This document shows positions 1 through 9,198 of a DNA stretch of 32,179 nt, piece by piece (position 1 is the first letter of the stretch; the number at the start of each line of letters is the position of its first letter). The translations under genes and the position numbers were made by a program. The DNA is from Rhodospirillales bacterium (GTDB lineage: Bacteria; Pseudomonadota; Alphaproteobacteria; Rhodospirillales; Defluviicoccaceae), in the NCBI GenBank assembly GCA_016793925.1, contig JAEULH010000012.1:1-32179 (forward strand), given 5' to 3'. The notes below the pieces were generated by a model. The model was not told the origin of the DNA. It ran no database searches and was given only the letters and a program-made list of their open reading frames with translations.

Positions 1-45
1 CCCGAAGCGTCCCTGGCCCGGCTGGTGACGGAAAGGCTCGGCTGA
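1..45 (+). CDS. 3' end of an unidentified gene (partial)
   Basis: The first 45 bases read as an open frame ending in TGA, with a peptide tail PEASLARLVTERLG. The gene begins outside the window, so its product cannot be named. The tail looks like the end of an amphipathic helix. The 61 bases between this stop and the next start hold nothing recognisable. Confidence is low because such a short frame may be open by chance in GC-rich DNA. Confidence 0.35.
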   Translation, partial: PEASLARLVTERLG

Positions 46-106
46 CGATCCCGTCGCAGCCGGCCCCGTTGCAGCCGGCGCGCCCGCCGCAGCGCCGAGC
101 GGCGCG

Positions 107-1492
107 TTGACGCCCGTTGCCCGCCCAAAGGATCCGGCGGACGGCTGGTGGGCGGCGGCCGCGATCTACCGCGATCGCCGGGTGCTGTCGCTGCTGTTCC
201 TCGGCTTTTCCAGCGGCCTGCCGTTCGGCGTGCTCGCCGAGCCGCTCAGCGCCTGGCTCACCGACGCCGACGTCAGCAAGACCCAGATCGGGCTCTTCGC
301 CCTCGTCAGCATCCCCTATTCGCTGAAGTTCCTCTGGGCCCCGCTCGTCGACCGGCTGCCCCTGCCCTGGCTGACGGCGCGCCTCGGCCGGCGCCGCGGC
401 TGGGCGCTCCTGGCCCAGGTCGTGCTGCTCGCGGCGATCGTCATGATGGGCGGCACGGACCCGGCAGCGGATCTCGCGCGGACCGCTGCGTTCGCACTGG
501 CGGTCGCCTTCGCCTCGGCCACTCAGGACATCGTCATCGACGCCTACCGGGTCGAGATCCTGGAAGACCGCCAGCTTGCCGCCGGCGCCGCGATGACCGT
601 CTTCGGCTGGCGACTCGGTCAGGTCGGGGCCGGGGCGCTGGGGCTGATCCTCGCCGACATATTGCCGTGGCCGCTGGTCTTCACCCTTGTCGCGACGATG
701 GTCGGGGTCGGCATGGCGACCGTTCTGCTCAACCCCGAACCGCGGCCCGCGGCGGCCGGCGAAGCCGACGCGCTCGAAGCCCGGGCGGAGGCTTTTCTCG
801 CACGGCGACCGCACCTGCCCCGTGCGTGGGCCGCGGCGCTCGCCTGGACCTACGCCGCCGCCGCCGGCCCGATCATGGAATACGTGCGCCGCCGCCACTG
901 GCTGATGATCCTGCTCTTCATCGCCCTCTACAAGTTCGGCGACGCGGTCCTCGCGGTGATGAAGGTACCGTTCTTCCTCGAGGTCGGCTTCTCCAAGACC
1001 GAGATCGCCGAGGTGGTGAAGCTGTTCGGGGTCGCGGCGGTCATAGCCGGCGGGCTGATCGGCGGGATCCTGCTCGCGCGGATCGGGATCCTCCGCGGCC
1101 TGCTCGTCTGCGGCGTGCTGATGGCGGCCTCCAATCTCCTCTTCATCGTCCAGGCCTGGGTCGGACCCGACTTGCGCATGCTCGCCGTCACCATCGCTGT
1201 GGAGAACATCACCACCGGCATGGGCACCGCGGCGTTCGTCGCCTATCTTTCCAGCCTCTGCAACTTGGCTTATACCGCCACCCAGTACGCGCTGTTGACG
1301 TCGCTCATGGCGCTGTCGCGCACCGTGCTCTCGTCGGGGGCGGGGTGGCTGGCCGACCGGATGACGTGGCCCGAATTCTTTGTCGCCTCGACGCTCGCCG
1401 CGCTACCCGGGTTGCTGCTACTGGTGTGGATGATTCGCGCCTTCCCGCCCGCGGAAAGCGATGCGGAAGAGGCGCCAACCAAGGCTGACTGA
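107..1492 (+). CDS. ampG: AmpG-like MFS permease (muropeptide transporter family)
   Basis: This 461-residue protein is a multi-pass inner-membrane carrier of the major facilitator superfamily. The N-terminal stretch FSSGLPFGVLAEPLSAWL followed by the basic loop around RLGRRRGW is typical of AmpG, which imports anhydromuropeptides from the periplasm for cell-wall recycling and beta-lactamase signalling. Hydrophobic segments run along the whole length, with a charged central loop near residues 205-260 separating two six-helix halves. The start is TTG at 107: in-frame TGA at 26-28 closes the frame upstream and no ATG or GTG lies between, while the first internal Met is well inside the conserved region. 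Family assignment is firm. The substrate is inferred, since alphaproteobacteria often carry several AmpG-like paralogues. The pyrophosphatase gene follows after 13 bases. Confidence 0.85.
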   Translation: MTPVARPKDPADGWWAAAAIYRDRRVLSLLFLGFSSGLPFGVLAEPLSAWLTDADVSKTQIGLFALVSIPYSLKFLWAPLVDRLPLPWLTARLGRRRGWALLAQVVLLAAIVMMGGTDPAADLARTAAFALAVAFASATQDIVIDAYRVEILEDRQLAAGAAMTVFGWRLGQVGAGALGLILADILPWPLVFTLVATMVGVGMATVLLNPEPRPAAAGEADALEARAEAFLARRPHLPRAWAAALAWTYAAAAGPIMEYVRRRHWLMILLFIALYKFGDAVLAVMKVPFFLEVGFSKTEIAEVVKLFGVAAVIAGGLIGGILLARIGILRGLLVCGVLMAASNLLFIVQAWVGPDLRMLAVTIAVENITTGMGTAAFVAYLSSLCNLAYTATQYALLTSLMALSRTVLSSGAGWLADRMTWPEFFVASTLAALPGLLLLVWMIRAFPPAESDAEEAPTKAD

Positions 1493-1505
1493 GGACCTAA
1501 CACGG

Positions 1506-2063
1506 ATGGACATCACCAAGGTCAAGGCGGGGACGAACCCGCCGTACGACATCAACGTCATCATCGAGATCCCGATGGGCGGAACGCCGGTCAAGTACGA
1601 GCTCGACAAGGCCTCGGGGGTCATGTTCGTCGACCGGTTCCTGAACACGGCCATGTACTACCCCTGCAACTACGGCTTCATCCCGCACACGCTGTCGGAG
1701 GACGGCGACCCGGTCGACGCGGCGGTGATTTGCCAGGTGCCGGTCTCGCCGGGCGTTGTGATCCGCTCGCGGCCCATCGGCGTCCTGATCATGGAAGACG
1801 AGAGCGGGATCGACGAGAAGATCCTTTGCGTGCCCGTCGACGAGCTCCACCCCTATTACACCAACATCTCCTCCTATCGGGAGCTGCCGCGTATCCTCTG
1901 CGATCAGCTCTCCCACTTCTTTACGCACTACAAGGACCTGGAAAAGGGCAAATGGGTCGAGGTCAAGCGCTGGGGCGAACCCGACGAGGCCTTCCATCTG
2001 ATCCGCCAGGGCATCGAGCGCCGGCAAAAAGAAGAGCGCACCGAGAAGGCCTCGGGCTCCTGA
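1506..2063 (+). CDS. ppa: Inorganic pyrophosphatase (family I, soluble)
   Basis: The enzyme hydrolyses cytosolic pyrophosphate to phosphate, pulling biosynthetic reactions forward. The 185-residue protein has the full family I pattern: MDITKVKAG at the start, KYELDK at 30-35, [14 protein letters not shown] at 51-60, and the metal-binding EDGDPVD at 65-71 with Asp66, Asp68 and Asp71, then further acidic metal ligands around Asp98-Asp103. The length matches the E. coli type. I chose ATG 1506 over an in-frame ATG at 1461, because the latter overlaps the preceding permease and adds 15 basic, non-conserved residues. A GAGGA stretch lies about 11 bases upstream. It is probably cotranscribed with the permease before it and the macro-domain gene after it. 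Confidence 0.97.
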   Translation: MDITKVKAGTNPPYDINVIIEIPMGGTPVKYELDKASGVMFVDRFLNTAMYYPCNYGFIPHTLSEDGDPVDAAVICQVPVSPGVVIRSRPIGVLIMEDESGIDEKILCVPVDELHPYYTNISSYRELPRILCDQLSHFFTHYKDLEKGKWVEVKRWGEPDEAFHLIRQGIERRQKEERTEKASGS

Positions 2064-2104
2064 GCGGGCCCGGCGTCGCCGGCGAGCGGAGGCATGGAAC
2101 CACC

Positions 2105-2623
2105 ATGAGCGACGAGCGTATCGAGATCGTCACCGGCGACATCACCACCCTCGCGGTCGACGCCATCGTCAACGCGGCCAACGAATCGCTTCTGGGCGGC
2201 GGCGGCGTCGACGGCGCCATCCACCGCGCCGCGGGTCCGGAGTTGCTTGCCGAATGCCGAACGTTGGGCGGCTGCCCGACCGGCGAAGCCAGGATGACCA
2301 ATGGCTATCGGTTGCCGGCGAAGTACGTCATCCACACCGTGGGGCCCGTATGGCGCGGCGGCGACCGCGGCGAGGACGCGCTGCTCGCCGCCTGCTATCG
2401 CCGTTCGCTCGATCTCGCCGCCGAGCGACGGCTGGACTCGATCGCGTTCCCCGCCATCAGCACCGGTATCTACGGCTATCCTCCGGATCAGGCCGCCCGG
2501 GTCGCGGTTGCCGCCATTCGCGAGACGCTGGAGGGCCGCGACCGGCCGCGCCGGGTGATCCTCTGCTGCTTCGGCGAGGCGAGCGCCGCCGCCCACCGCG
2601 CCGCCCTGGCACAGGCGGGCTGA
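2105..2623 (+). CDS. Macro-domain protein, likely O-acetyl-ADP-ribose deacetylase (YmdB-like)
   Basis: This is a single-domain macro protein of 172 residues. The ADP-ribose pocket motifs are all present: GDIT at 11-14, IVNAAN at 21-26, [10 protein letters not shown] at 31-40 with the catalytic-type Asp36, and STGIYGYP at 119-126. In the family this arrangement removes ADP-ribose from proteins or deacetylates O-acetyl-ADP-ribose; YmdB of E. coli also modulates RNase III. ATG 2105 has a good ribosome binding site (GGAGG at 2088-2092). The frame is open upstream inside ppa, but that extension is a shadow of the pyrophosphatase. The gap to ppa is 41 bases, so cotranscription is plausible. The enzymatic class is well supported, the physiological substrate is not known. 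Confidence 0.93.
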   Translation: MSDERIEIVTGDITTLAVDAIVNAANESLLGGGGVDGAIHRAAGPELLAECRTLGGCPTGEARMTNGYRLPAKYVIHTVGPVWRGGDRGEDALLAACYRRSLDLAAERRLDSIAFPAISTGIYGYPPDQAARVAVAAIRETLEGRDRPRRVILCCFGEASAAAHRAALAQAG

Positions 2624-2699
2624 TTCCGGACAGGTCATGTTCCGCGTCAGCCACGAGGTTCACCGCAGAGAGCGGCGCTCGCCGCCGAACTGTCCGGAA
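2624..2699. repeat. 76-bp element bounded by a 10-bp perfect inverted repeat
   Basis: TTCCGGACAG (2624-2633) recurs as its exact reverse complement CTGTCCGGAA (2690-2699), beginning one base after the macro-domain stop codon. Between them, GCGGC and GCCGC around 2672-2685 can form a small nested hairpin. The second arm is followed by an A-run, not a T-run on the forward strand, so it is not a normal intrinsic terminator for the upstream operon. It sits in the 142-bp convergent gap between the macro gene and the reverse-strand gene at 2766. It may be a transcript-end structure or a small dispersed repeat. Confidence 0.5.
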
Positions 2700-2765
2700 A
2701 AAGTCTGAACCAGTGGGCCGAGGAGGTCCTCGACCGGGCGGCGGGGTAGCGGCCCGGACGGTCGA

Positions 2766-3266
2766 TCAGCTTTCGCGCGTCCGCACGCTGACGTGAACGT
2801 TGTTGCCGCCGTTGGTGGCGAGGATGTCGCCGGCGCGTTGACATTGCTCGTCGCTGTCGGCGCGGACCCAGAGGATGACCCCGCCGGCGTCGAGCGAGCG
2901 GGCGAAGTCTTCGGTATGCGGCTGCGCCGTCACCTCTTCGAGAAACTCCTTGGCCGCCATGCCGCCGACCGTGGCGCCGGCAAGCGCGGCCAGGGTAGCC
3001 GCAACCGGTCCGCCGGCGAGGAAAATCAGTCCCGAGGCCACCAGCGGGCCTTCGTATTTGACCTCGCCGACAAGGGCGGTGAGGACGTCGCGCCAGGGCT
3101 TGCCCGGTTTGCCGGCCGCGTCCAAAGATTCGTGCGAGCCGAGGACGCTGAGGTCGGTGCGCTCGAAGCCGGCCTCGAGCAGGGCCGCGACCGCCGCCTC
3201 GAAGGTCGTTCGATCCCGGAACAGCCCGACCACTTCCCTGATACGACTCGCCGTTTCGCTGCCCAC
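2766..3266 (-). CDS. Glycine-rich membrane-associated stress-type protein, function unknown
   Basis: The 166-residue product has three parts. An N-terminal alpha/beta stretch (about 12-45, with FRDRTTFEAAVAALLEAGF) resembles the YflT/general-stress-17M type domain that begins many such proteins. A hydrophobic small-residue segment follows (about 73-105, rich in Gly and Ala, glycine-zipper-like). A C-terminal beta-alpha part has GGVILWVRA at 128-136. The GTG start at 3266 is preceded by GGAG six bases upstream. The gene is transcribed away from mutS and towards the macro gene. Proteins of this look are common in alphaproteobacteria and usually annotated as hypothetical. I infer membrane association and possible stress induction from the layout only; no catalytic motif is visible. 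Confidence 0.8.
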   Translation of the reverse strand: MGSETASRIREVVGLFRDRTTFEAAVAALLEAGFERTDLSVLGSHESLDAAGKPGKPWRDVLTALVGEVKYEGPLVASGLIFLAGGPVAATLAALAGATVGGMAAKEFLEEVTAQPHTEDFARSLDAGGVILWVRADSDEQCQRAGDILATNGGNNVHVSVRTRES

Positions 3267-3325
3267 TGCCGTCTCCGCGCTTTCGTCGCCCGCCGCGCCG
3301 GACGGCGCAGGTGGGCGTAGTCATA

Positions 3326-3352
3326 GCCTTTAGCGTCGGCGCGATGCTAAGG
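3326..3352. promoter_or_regulatory. Imperfect dyad in the divergent gap before mutS
   Basis: CCTTTAGC and GCTAAGG form an inverted repeat with one bulged base around an 11-base centre. It lies in the 129-bp gap between the divergent gene at 3266 and mutS. It could be an operator or part of a promoter region, but no convincing -35/-10 pair accompanies it. Confidence 0.25.
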
Positions 3353-3395
3353 TTTCTCGCCTGAGTTCACAACAGACCCTCGGCCCGGGGCGCGC

Positions 3396-6158
3396 GTGCG
3401 CGACCATCGATCCCTCCAACCGCCAGCAGGCGAACCCCCGCCGCCGTCGTCGTCAGCGCCGGCCGGCGCCCGCGCGCCGACGCCCGCCGCGCTCGAGCCC
3501 GAGCCGGCAGCGAGCGCCGAGGCCGGGGTGACGCCGCTGATGAGCCAGTTCCTGGCGATCAAGCAGACCTGCCCCGACTGCCTGCTGTTCTACCGGATGG
3601 GCGATTTCTACGAGCTGTTTTTCGACGACGCGGTCAAGGCCGCAGCCGCGCTCGACGTCGCCTTGACGAAGCGCGGCAAACACCTCGGCCAGGACATCGC
3701 CATGTGCGGGGTTCCCGTGCACAGTCACGAGGTCTACCTCGCCCGCCTGATCCGTCAGGGCTTCCGCGTCGCCGTCTGCGAGCAGGTCGAGGATCCGGCG
3801 AACGCACGCAAGCGCGGCGCGAAGAGCATCGTCCGTCGCGAAATCGTGCGGATCGTCACCGCCGGAACGGTGACAGAGGAGACGCTGCTGGAGTCGCGGG
3901 CGCACAACTACCTCGCCGCGGTGGTCGAACATGGAGCGAGCGCCGGCCTCGCCTGGATCGACGTCTCCACCGGCGCCTTCGCCACTCGCGCGGCCGCGTC
4001 CGCAGACGTCGCCTCGGCCCTCGCCCAGCTCGAACCCGTCGAAATCCTCATCGCCGATACGCTGCAAGCGCGTCTCGACGCTCTCGACCCGGGACGTTCC
4101 TGGCGGGACCGGCTGACGGTCCTACCGATCGCCCGCTTCGATATCGCCAATGCCCGTCGGCGGCTTGAACGGGCGTTTTCGGTGGCCTCGCTCGACGGGT
4201 TCGGCGCCTTCACCGCCGCCGAGATCACCGCGGCCGGCGTCCTTCTCGACTATGTCGAACTGACCCAGTGCGGCCGTCTGCCGCGCCTGGACCGGCCGCA
4301 ACGCCTCACCGACAGCGCCGTCATGGAGATCGACGCGCACACGAGGCGGAACCTCGAGCTAAGCCGCACCCTCGGCGGCGAACGCAAGGGCAGCCTGCTC
4401 GCCGCGATCGATCGAACGGTAACCGCGGCCGGCGCCCGCCTGCTGGCGGCCAGGCTGGCCGCACCGCTCACCGATCCCGCAGCGATCGACGCGCGACTCG
4501 ATCTGGTCCAGATCTTTGTCGACCGCCCGTCGGCGCGCGCGGCGCTGCGCGAGGCCCTCAAAGGCGGCGCCGATGTCGAGCGGGCGCTTTCCCGACTGGC
4601 CGTCGGCCGCGGCGGGCCGCGCGATCTGGCGGCAGTTCGCGACGGCCTCGCCCTGACGGCCGAGCTGCGCGCGATCCTCACGACCGTTGAGCTGCCCGTT
4701 GATCTGGCCGGGACGCCGGCCGCGCTGGAAGACTGCGTGAACGCGCTGGGCGAGCACGGCGCCCGCGTCGGCAAGCTGCGTGCGGCCCTGAACGAGGAGC
4801 CGCCGCTGACAGCGCGCAACGGCGACTTTATCGCCAACGGGTATTGCGCCGAGTTGGACGAGGCGCGGGCGCTGAGGGACGACGCCCGTCGCCATCTCGC
4901 CGGGCTTCAGGCTCGCTATGCGACCGAAACGGGCGTCGCGTCGCTCAAAATCCGCTTCAACAACGTGCTCGGCTATTTCATCGAGGTCCCGGCGCGCCAG
5001 GCCGAGAAGCTGGCAGGCCGCTCGGATGCGGCGTTCATTCACCGCCAGACGACGGCCGGCGCGGCCCGCTTCACGACGGTGGCGCTCGGCGAACTGGCCG
5101 GACGCATCGCCGGCGCCGCGGATCAGGCGCTGGCCCTTGAGCTGGCGCTGTTCGACCAGCTCGTTGCCGCAGTGGTCGCCGACGCCGAGGCCATCGCCGC
5201 CGCGGCCTCCGGCACGGCCGCCGTCGACGTTGCCGCCGGCCTGGCCGAACTCGCCGCGGCTCACGGCTACGTCCGCCCGGTCGTCGATGAGGGAGCCGAC
5301 TTCGCGGTGCGCGGCGGTCGCCATCCGGTCGTCGAGGCGGCCTTGCAGGCGGCGGACGGGCGAGACTTCGTCGCCAACGACTGCCACCTTGACGATGGCC
5401 GCCGCCTTTGGCTCGTCACCGGTCCGAACATGGCCGGCAAAAGCACCTTCCTGCGCCAGAACGCGCTGATCGCGATCCTGGGCCAGATCGGCTCGTACGT
5501 GCCGGCGGAACGTGCGCGGTTCGGCGCCGTGGATCGGCTGTTCTCGCGGGTGGGCGCCGCCGACGATCTCGCCCGCGGGCAATCGACCTTCATGGTCGAG
5601 ATGGTCGAGACCGCGGCGATCCTGAATCTCGCCGGACCCCGCGCGCTCGTCATCCTCGACGAGATCGGCCGGGGAACAGCCACCTTCGACGGACTGTCGA
5701 TCGCCTGGGCGGTGATCGAGCACCTGCACGCCGTCAACCGCTGCCGGACGCTGTTCGCCACCCACTATCACGAGTTGACGGCGCTGGCGGCGCGGCTCGA
5801 CGACCTCGCCTGCTACACCATGCGCATCAAGGAGTGGCGGGACGACATCGTTTTTCTCCATGAAGTCGCAGCCGGCGTCGCCGATCGCTCCTACGGCATC
5901 CATGTCGGCCGCCGCGCCGGCCTGCCGCCGGCGGTGGTCGAGCGCGCCGAGGAGGTTTTGCAGACCCTTGAGCGGGGCGAGACATCGTCGGCGGTCACGC
6001 GACTGGCCGCCGATCTGCCGCTGTTCGCAGCCGCCGCCTCACGGGCGGAGCCGCCGCCGCTGTCGCCGCTGGCACAGGTTCTCGGCGACCTCGACGCCGA
6101 CGCGCTAAGCCCACGCGATGCGCTCGACCTCGTCTACCGGTTGAAAGCAATGCTGTGA
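3396..6158 (+). CDS. mutS: DNA mismatch repair ATPase MutS
   Basis: MutS recognises mispairs and small loops in newly replicated DNA and recruits MutL through its ATPase cycle. The mismatch-reading motif GDFYE is present (Phe71, Glu73, numbering from 3396). The connector, lever and clamp regions fill the middle. The ATPase domain has Walker [10 protein letters not shown] at 676-684, Walker [12 protein letters not shown] near 750-760, and the THYHE signature. The C-terminus ends in the usual [13 protein letters not shown] helix, so the protein is complete. The start is uncertain: GTG 3396 gives 920 residues with a Pro/Ala-rich, probably disordered 45-residue leader, while GTG 3528 or ATG 3540 would start close to the conserved domain. 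I kept 3396 because alphaproteobacterial MutS proteins usually carry a short N-terminal extension before this block. Confidence 0.97.
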   Translation: MRDHRSLQPPAGEPPPPSSSAPAGARAPTPAALEPEPAASAEAGVTPLMSQFLAIKQTCPDCLLFYRMGDFYELFFDDAVKAAAALDVALTKRGKHLGQDIAMCGVPVHSHEVYLARLIRQGFRVAVCEQVEDPANARKRGAKSIVRREIVRIVTAGTVTEETLLESRAHNYLAAVVEHGASAGLAWIDVSTGAFATRAAASADVASALAQLEPVEILIADTLQARLDALDPGRSWRDRLTVLPIARFDIANARRRLERAFSVASLDGFGAFTAAEITAAGVLLDYVELTQCGRLPRLDRPQRLTDSAVMEIDAHTRRNLELSRTLGGERKGSLLAAIDRTVTAAGARLLAARLAAPLTDPAAIDARLDLVQIFVDRPSARAALREALKGGADVERALSRLAVGRGGPRDLAAVRDGLALTAELRAILTTVELPVDLAGTPAALEDCVNALGEHGARVGKLRAALNEEPPLTARNGDFIANGYCAELDEARALRDDARRHLAGLQARYATETGVASLKIRFNNVLGYFIEVPARQAEKLAGRSDAAFIHRQTTAGAARFTTVALGELAGRIAGAADQALALELALFDQLVAAVVADAEAIAAAASGTAAVDVAAGLAELAAAHGYVRPVVDEGADFAVRGGRHPVVEAALQAADGRDFVANDCHLDDGRRLWLVTGPNMAGKSTFLRQNALIAILGQIGSYVPAERARFGAVDRLFSRVGAADDLARGQSTFMVEMVETAAILNLAGPRALVILDEIGRGTATFDGLSIAWAVIEHLHAVNRCRTLFATHYHELTALAARLDDLACYTMRIKEWRDDIVFLHEVAAGVADRSYGIHVGRRAGLPPAVVERAEEVLQTLERGETSSAVTRLAADLPLFAAAASRAEPPPLSPLAQVLGDLDADALSPRDALDLVYRLKAML

Positions 6159-6353
6159 ACGCGTCCGCACGACCCGGGCCATAACCTTCGCTCGGCCAGT
6201 CCCCGGGACAGCAGTATTCAGCCACTTCCCGCGACGACTGTATCTTGTCGGCGTCGGTCTGTGGCAACATATCGGGCAACGACGGCCGCGCCGGCGCACA
6301 CGGTTGCGCAGAGGGTGGGCGAGGTCATCAGTCGAAAGCAGCCAGCGAGCGCC

Positions 6354-9155
6354 ATGCCGTATCGGATCCCCAACCGCCGGGCCATTATCAACCGGCGCGA
6401 CCTCGTCGAGGAGCTGGAAGAGCAGGTCCGCCGCGGCCAGGAACCGCTGCGCATGCGCAGCAACGCGACCCAGATCTTCAAGGCGGCGCTTTACCGCGGG
6501 GTCGGCGAAATCCGGCGACGGTTCGAGGAGGAGCGGATCCGGGGACCGGAATCCGTACAGTCCAACTCCTTCCTGGTCGACCAGCTCGTACGCTGCATCT
6601 ATGACTTTGCGATCAAGCACGTCTATCGCGCCCCGGGTCGCGACGCCGCAGGCGAAGTCGGCGGCGAGATGGCGATTCTCGCGACCGGCGGTTACGGACG
6701 CGGCGAGCTGTGGCCGTTCTCGGACATCGACCTGATGTTTCTCCTGCCGCCGGTTGCGCGCGACGACAGCGAGAAGATCATCGAGTACATCCTCTATACG
6801 TTGTGGGATTGCGGGCTGAAGGTCGGCCACGCCACCCGCACCATCGAGCAGTGCGTCGAGTTGGCGAAAGGCGAACTGACCATCCGCAGCAGCCTGCTCG
6901 AGGCGCGCTGGCTATGGGGCGCGCGCGACCTCTACGACCAGTTCGAAGATACGTTCTGGCGCAAAGTGGTGGCCGGTACGGGCGCGGAATACGTCGAGGC
7001 CAAGCTTGCCGAGCGCGACGCCCGCCATGCCCGCATGGGCGATTCCCGCTATGTTCTCGAACCGCACATCAAGGAGGGCAAGGGCGGCCTGCGGGACCTG
7101 CAGACCCTGTTCTGGATCGCCAAGTACCTTTACCGCGTCAAGGACATGGGCGAGCTGATCGAGCGCCAGGTATTCACCCCCGCCGACGTGCGCCATTTCA
7201 AGAAGGCGCAGGATTTCCTGTGGACGGTGCGCTGCCACCTGCATTACGTCGCCGGCCGGCCGGAAGAGCGGCTGACCTTCAACGTCCAGGGGCTCATCGC
7301 CAACCGCATCGGCTACAGCGATCGCGCCGGCGCGCTCGGCGTCGAGCGGTTCATGAAGCACTACTTCTGGGTGACGAAGACCGTCGGCGATCTCACCCGC
7401 GTGCTTTGCGCCGTCCTCGAGGAAGAGCACAAGAAATCGCGGCTGCGCTTCCGTATTCCGCTCTGGCCGCTGTTTCGCAAGATGCCGGACGGCTTCCGGC
7501 TCGACAACGACCGCCTGACGTTCCAGAACGAGGATACCGTCGGCCGCGAGCCGGTGAAGATCCTCCAGCTCTTCCATATTGCGCAGCACTACGGCCTCGA
7601 CATCCATCCGCAGGCGTTGCGGCTGATCCAGCAGAACCTGCGCGCCATCGGCACCCGCGTGCGCAACGACCCGGAGGCCAACCGGCTGTTCGTCGAGATG
7701 CTGACGTCGGAGCACGACCCCGAGACGACGCTGAAGCGGATGAACGACGCCGGGGTTTTCGGCCGGTTCATTCCCGATTTCGGCCGGGTCGTCGCCCAGA
7801 TGCAGTACGACATGTACCATGTCTACACCGTCGACGAGCACACCATCCGCGCTGTCGGCGTGCTCCGCCAGATCGAGACGGACGCGCTGAAGCGGGAGCA
7901 TCCGGCCGCCACCGAGGCCGCAGGCGACATCCGTTCGCGCCGGGCGCTGTATCTCGCGGTTCTGCTCCATGACGTCGCCAAAGGCCGCGGCGGCGACCAT
8001 TCCGAATTGGGCGCCGAGATCGCGATCCGGCTCGCACCTCGCCTCGGGCTCGACGCCTGGGAGACGGAGACGGTGTCCTGGCTTGTTCGCCACCACCTGA
8101 CCATGAGCCGGACCGCCTTCAAGCGCGATGTCGACAACCCGAAGACCGTCACCGATTTCGTCGCCCTGGTTCAGTCGCCGGAGCGCCTGCGCATGCTTCT
8201 GCTGCTGACCGATTGCGACATTCACGCCGTCGGCCCGGGCATCTGGAACAACTGGAAGGCCAGCCTCCTCGGCGAACTCTACTATCGCGCCATGGAAGAG
8301 ATGGAGATGCCGGGCGGCCAGCCGACGGATCGACGCACGGTCCGGGTCGCCCGAGCCAAGGCGCGGCTGCGCGCCCGCCTGACCGATTGGAGCGAAGACC
8401 GGCTCGAGGCGTTCATCGCCCGCGGTTACGCCGACTACTGGCTGGCCTTCGACGTCGATGCACACGTTCAGCATTTCAAGCTGATGCGCAAGGCCGAGGA
8501 CGCCGGCCGGCCGCTGTGGATCGAAGCCTGCCAGCGCCCTGCCCGCGACGTGACTGAAGTCATCCTCTACGCGCCCGACCACCCGGGCCTGTTTGCCCGC
8601 ATCGCGGGCGCGATGGCGCTGACCGGCGCGTCGATCGTCGATGCCAAGGTCATTACGCTCGCCAACAGCATGGCGCTCGACACGTTCTGGATCCAGGACA
8701 CCTCGGGGCGGGTGTTCGACAGCCCCGACAGGCTCGACCGTCTCAAGAAGCGCATCGAGGACGCGATCGTCGGCCGTCTGCACACCGATCGCGAGCTCAG
8801 GGCGGTGCGCGCCCGCGCCCTGCCGAGCCGGACCCGCGTTTTCACCGTGCCGCCGGCGGTTTTCTTCGACAACAAGGCGAGCGTCACCCACACCGTCATC
8901 GAGGTCAACGGCCGCGATCGCCTCGGCTTCCTCCACGACGTGACCTCGACGCTGACCGCGCTTGGCCTGCAGATCACCAGCGCGCACATTTCCACCTACG
9001 GCGAGCGGGTTGTCGACGTTTTCTACGTCAAGGACGTGTTCGGCCTGAAGATCGGGGACAAGGCCAAGCTCGAGCAGATCGAGCAGCGGCTGCGAGACGC
9101 GATCGTCGTGCCGGCCGAGTCTGCCGCCGAAGTCGACGCAGCCGCCGCCGAGTAG
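6354..9155 (+). CDS. glnD: Bifunctional PII uridylyltransferase/uridylyl-removing enzyme GlnD
   Basis: GlnD senses glutamine and uridylylates or deuridylylates PII proteins, setting glutamine synthetase activity and nitrogen control. From ATG 6354 the protein has 933 residues. The nucleotidyltransferase motif GGYGRGEL begins at 112, with catalytic Asp124 and Asp126 in SDID. The HD hydrolase motif is His539-Asp540 (LLHDVAKGRGGDHSE). Two C-terminal ACT domains begin near 736 (VILYAPDHPGLFARI) and 849 (IEVNGRDRLGFLHDV), the glutamine-binding sites. The reading frame is open further upstream to GTG 6261, which would add 31 residues of unconserved, Ala-rich sequence. Neither start has a strong ribosome binding site; I prefer the ATG because recognisable sequence (YRIPNRRAIINRRDLV) begins there. 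The 195 bases after mutS otherwise show no clear promoter. Confidence 0.96.
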   Translation: MPYRIPNRRAIINRRDLVEELEEQVRRGQEPLRMRSNATQIFKAALYRGVGEIRRRFEEERIRGPESVQSNSFLVDQLVRCIYDFAIKHVYRAPGRDAAGEVGGEMAILATGGYGRGELWPFSDIDLMFLLPPVARDDSEKIIEYILYTLWDCGLKVGHATRTIEQCVELAKGELTIRSSLLEARWLWGARDLYDQFEDTFWRKVVAGTGAEYVEAKLAERDARHARMGDSRYVLEPHIKEGKGGLRDLQTLFWIAKYLYRVKDMGELIERQVFTPADVRHFKKAQDFLWTVRCHLHYVAGRPEERLTFNVQGLIANRIGYSDRAGALGVERFMKHYFWVTKTVGDLTRVLCAVLEEEHKKSRLRFRIPLWPLFRKMPDGFRLDNDRLTFQNEDTVGREPVKILQLFHIAQHYGLDIHPQALRLIQQNLRAIGTRVRNDPEANRLFVEMLTSEHDPETTLKRMNDAGVFGRFIPDFGRVVAQMQYDMYHVYTVDEHTIRAVGVLRQIETDALKREHPAATEAAGDIRSRRALYLAVLLHDVAKGRGGDHSELGAEIAIRLAPRLGLDAWETETVSWLVRHHLTMSRTAFKRDVDNPKTVTDFVALVQSPERLRMLLLLTDCDIHAVGPGIWNNWKASLLGELYYRAMEEMEMPGGQPTDRRTVRVARAKARLRARLTDWSEDRLEAFIARGYADYWLAFDVDAHVQHFKLMRKAEDAGRPLWIEACQRPARDVTEVILYAPDHPGLFARIAGAMALTGASIVDAKVITLANSMALDTFWIQDTSGRVFDSPDRLDRLKKRIEDAIVGRLHTDRELRAVRARALPSRTRVFTVPPAVFFDNKASVTHTVIEVNGRDRLGFLHDVTSTLTALGLQITSAHISTYGERVVDVFYVKDVFGLKIGDKAKLEQIEQRLRDAIVVPAESAAEVDAAAAE

Positions 9156-9198
9156 AACCGGCATTTCGGTCCCACGCAAAAACGGATAGACACGGCGC

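Noticed and set aside
1730..2104. 5' extension of the macro-domain gene into ppa
   Set aside because: It is a frame shadow of the pyrophosphatase; ATG 2105 has GGAGG upstream and fits the family start.
4359..5903. 514-codon open frame antisense to mutS
   Set aside because: It lies opposite the conserved MutS core and has shadow-like composition.
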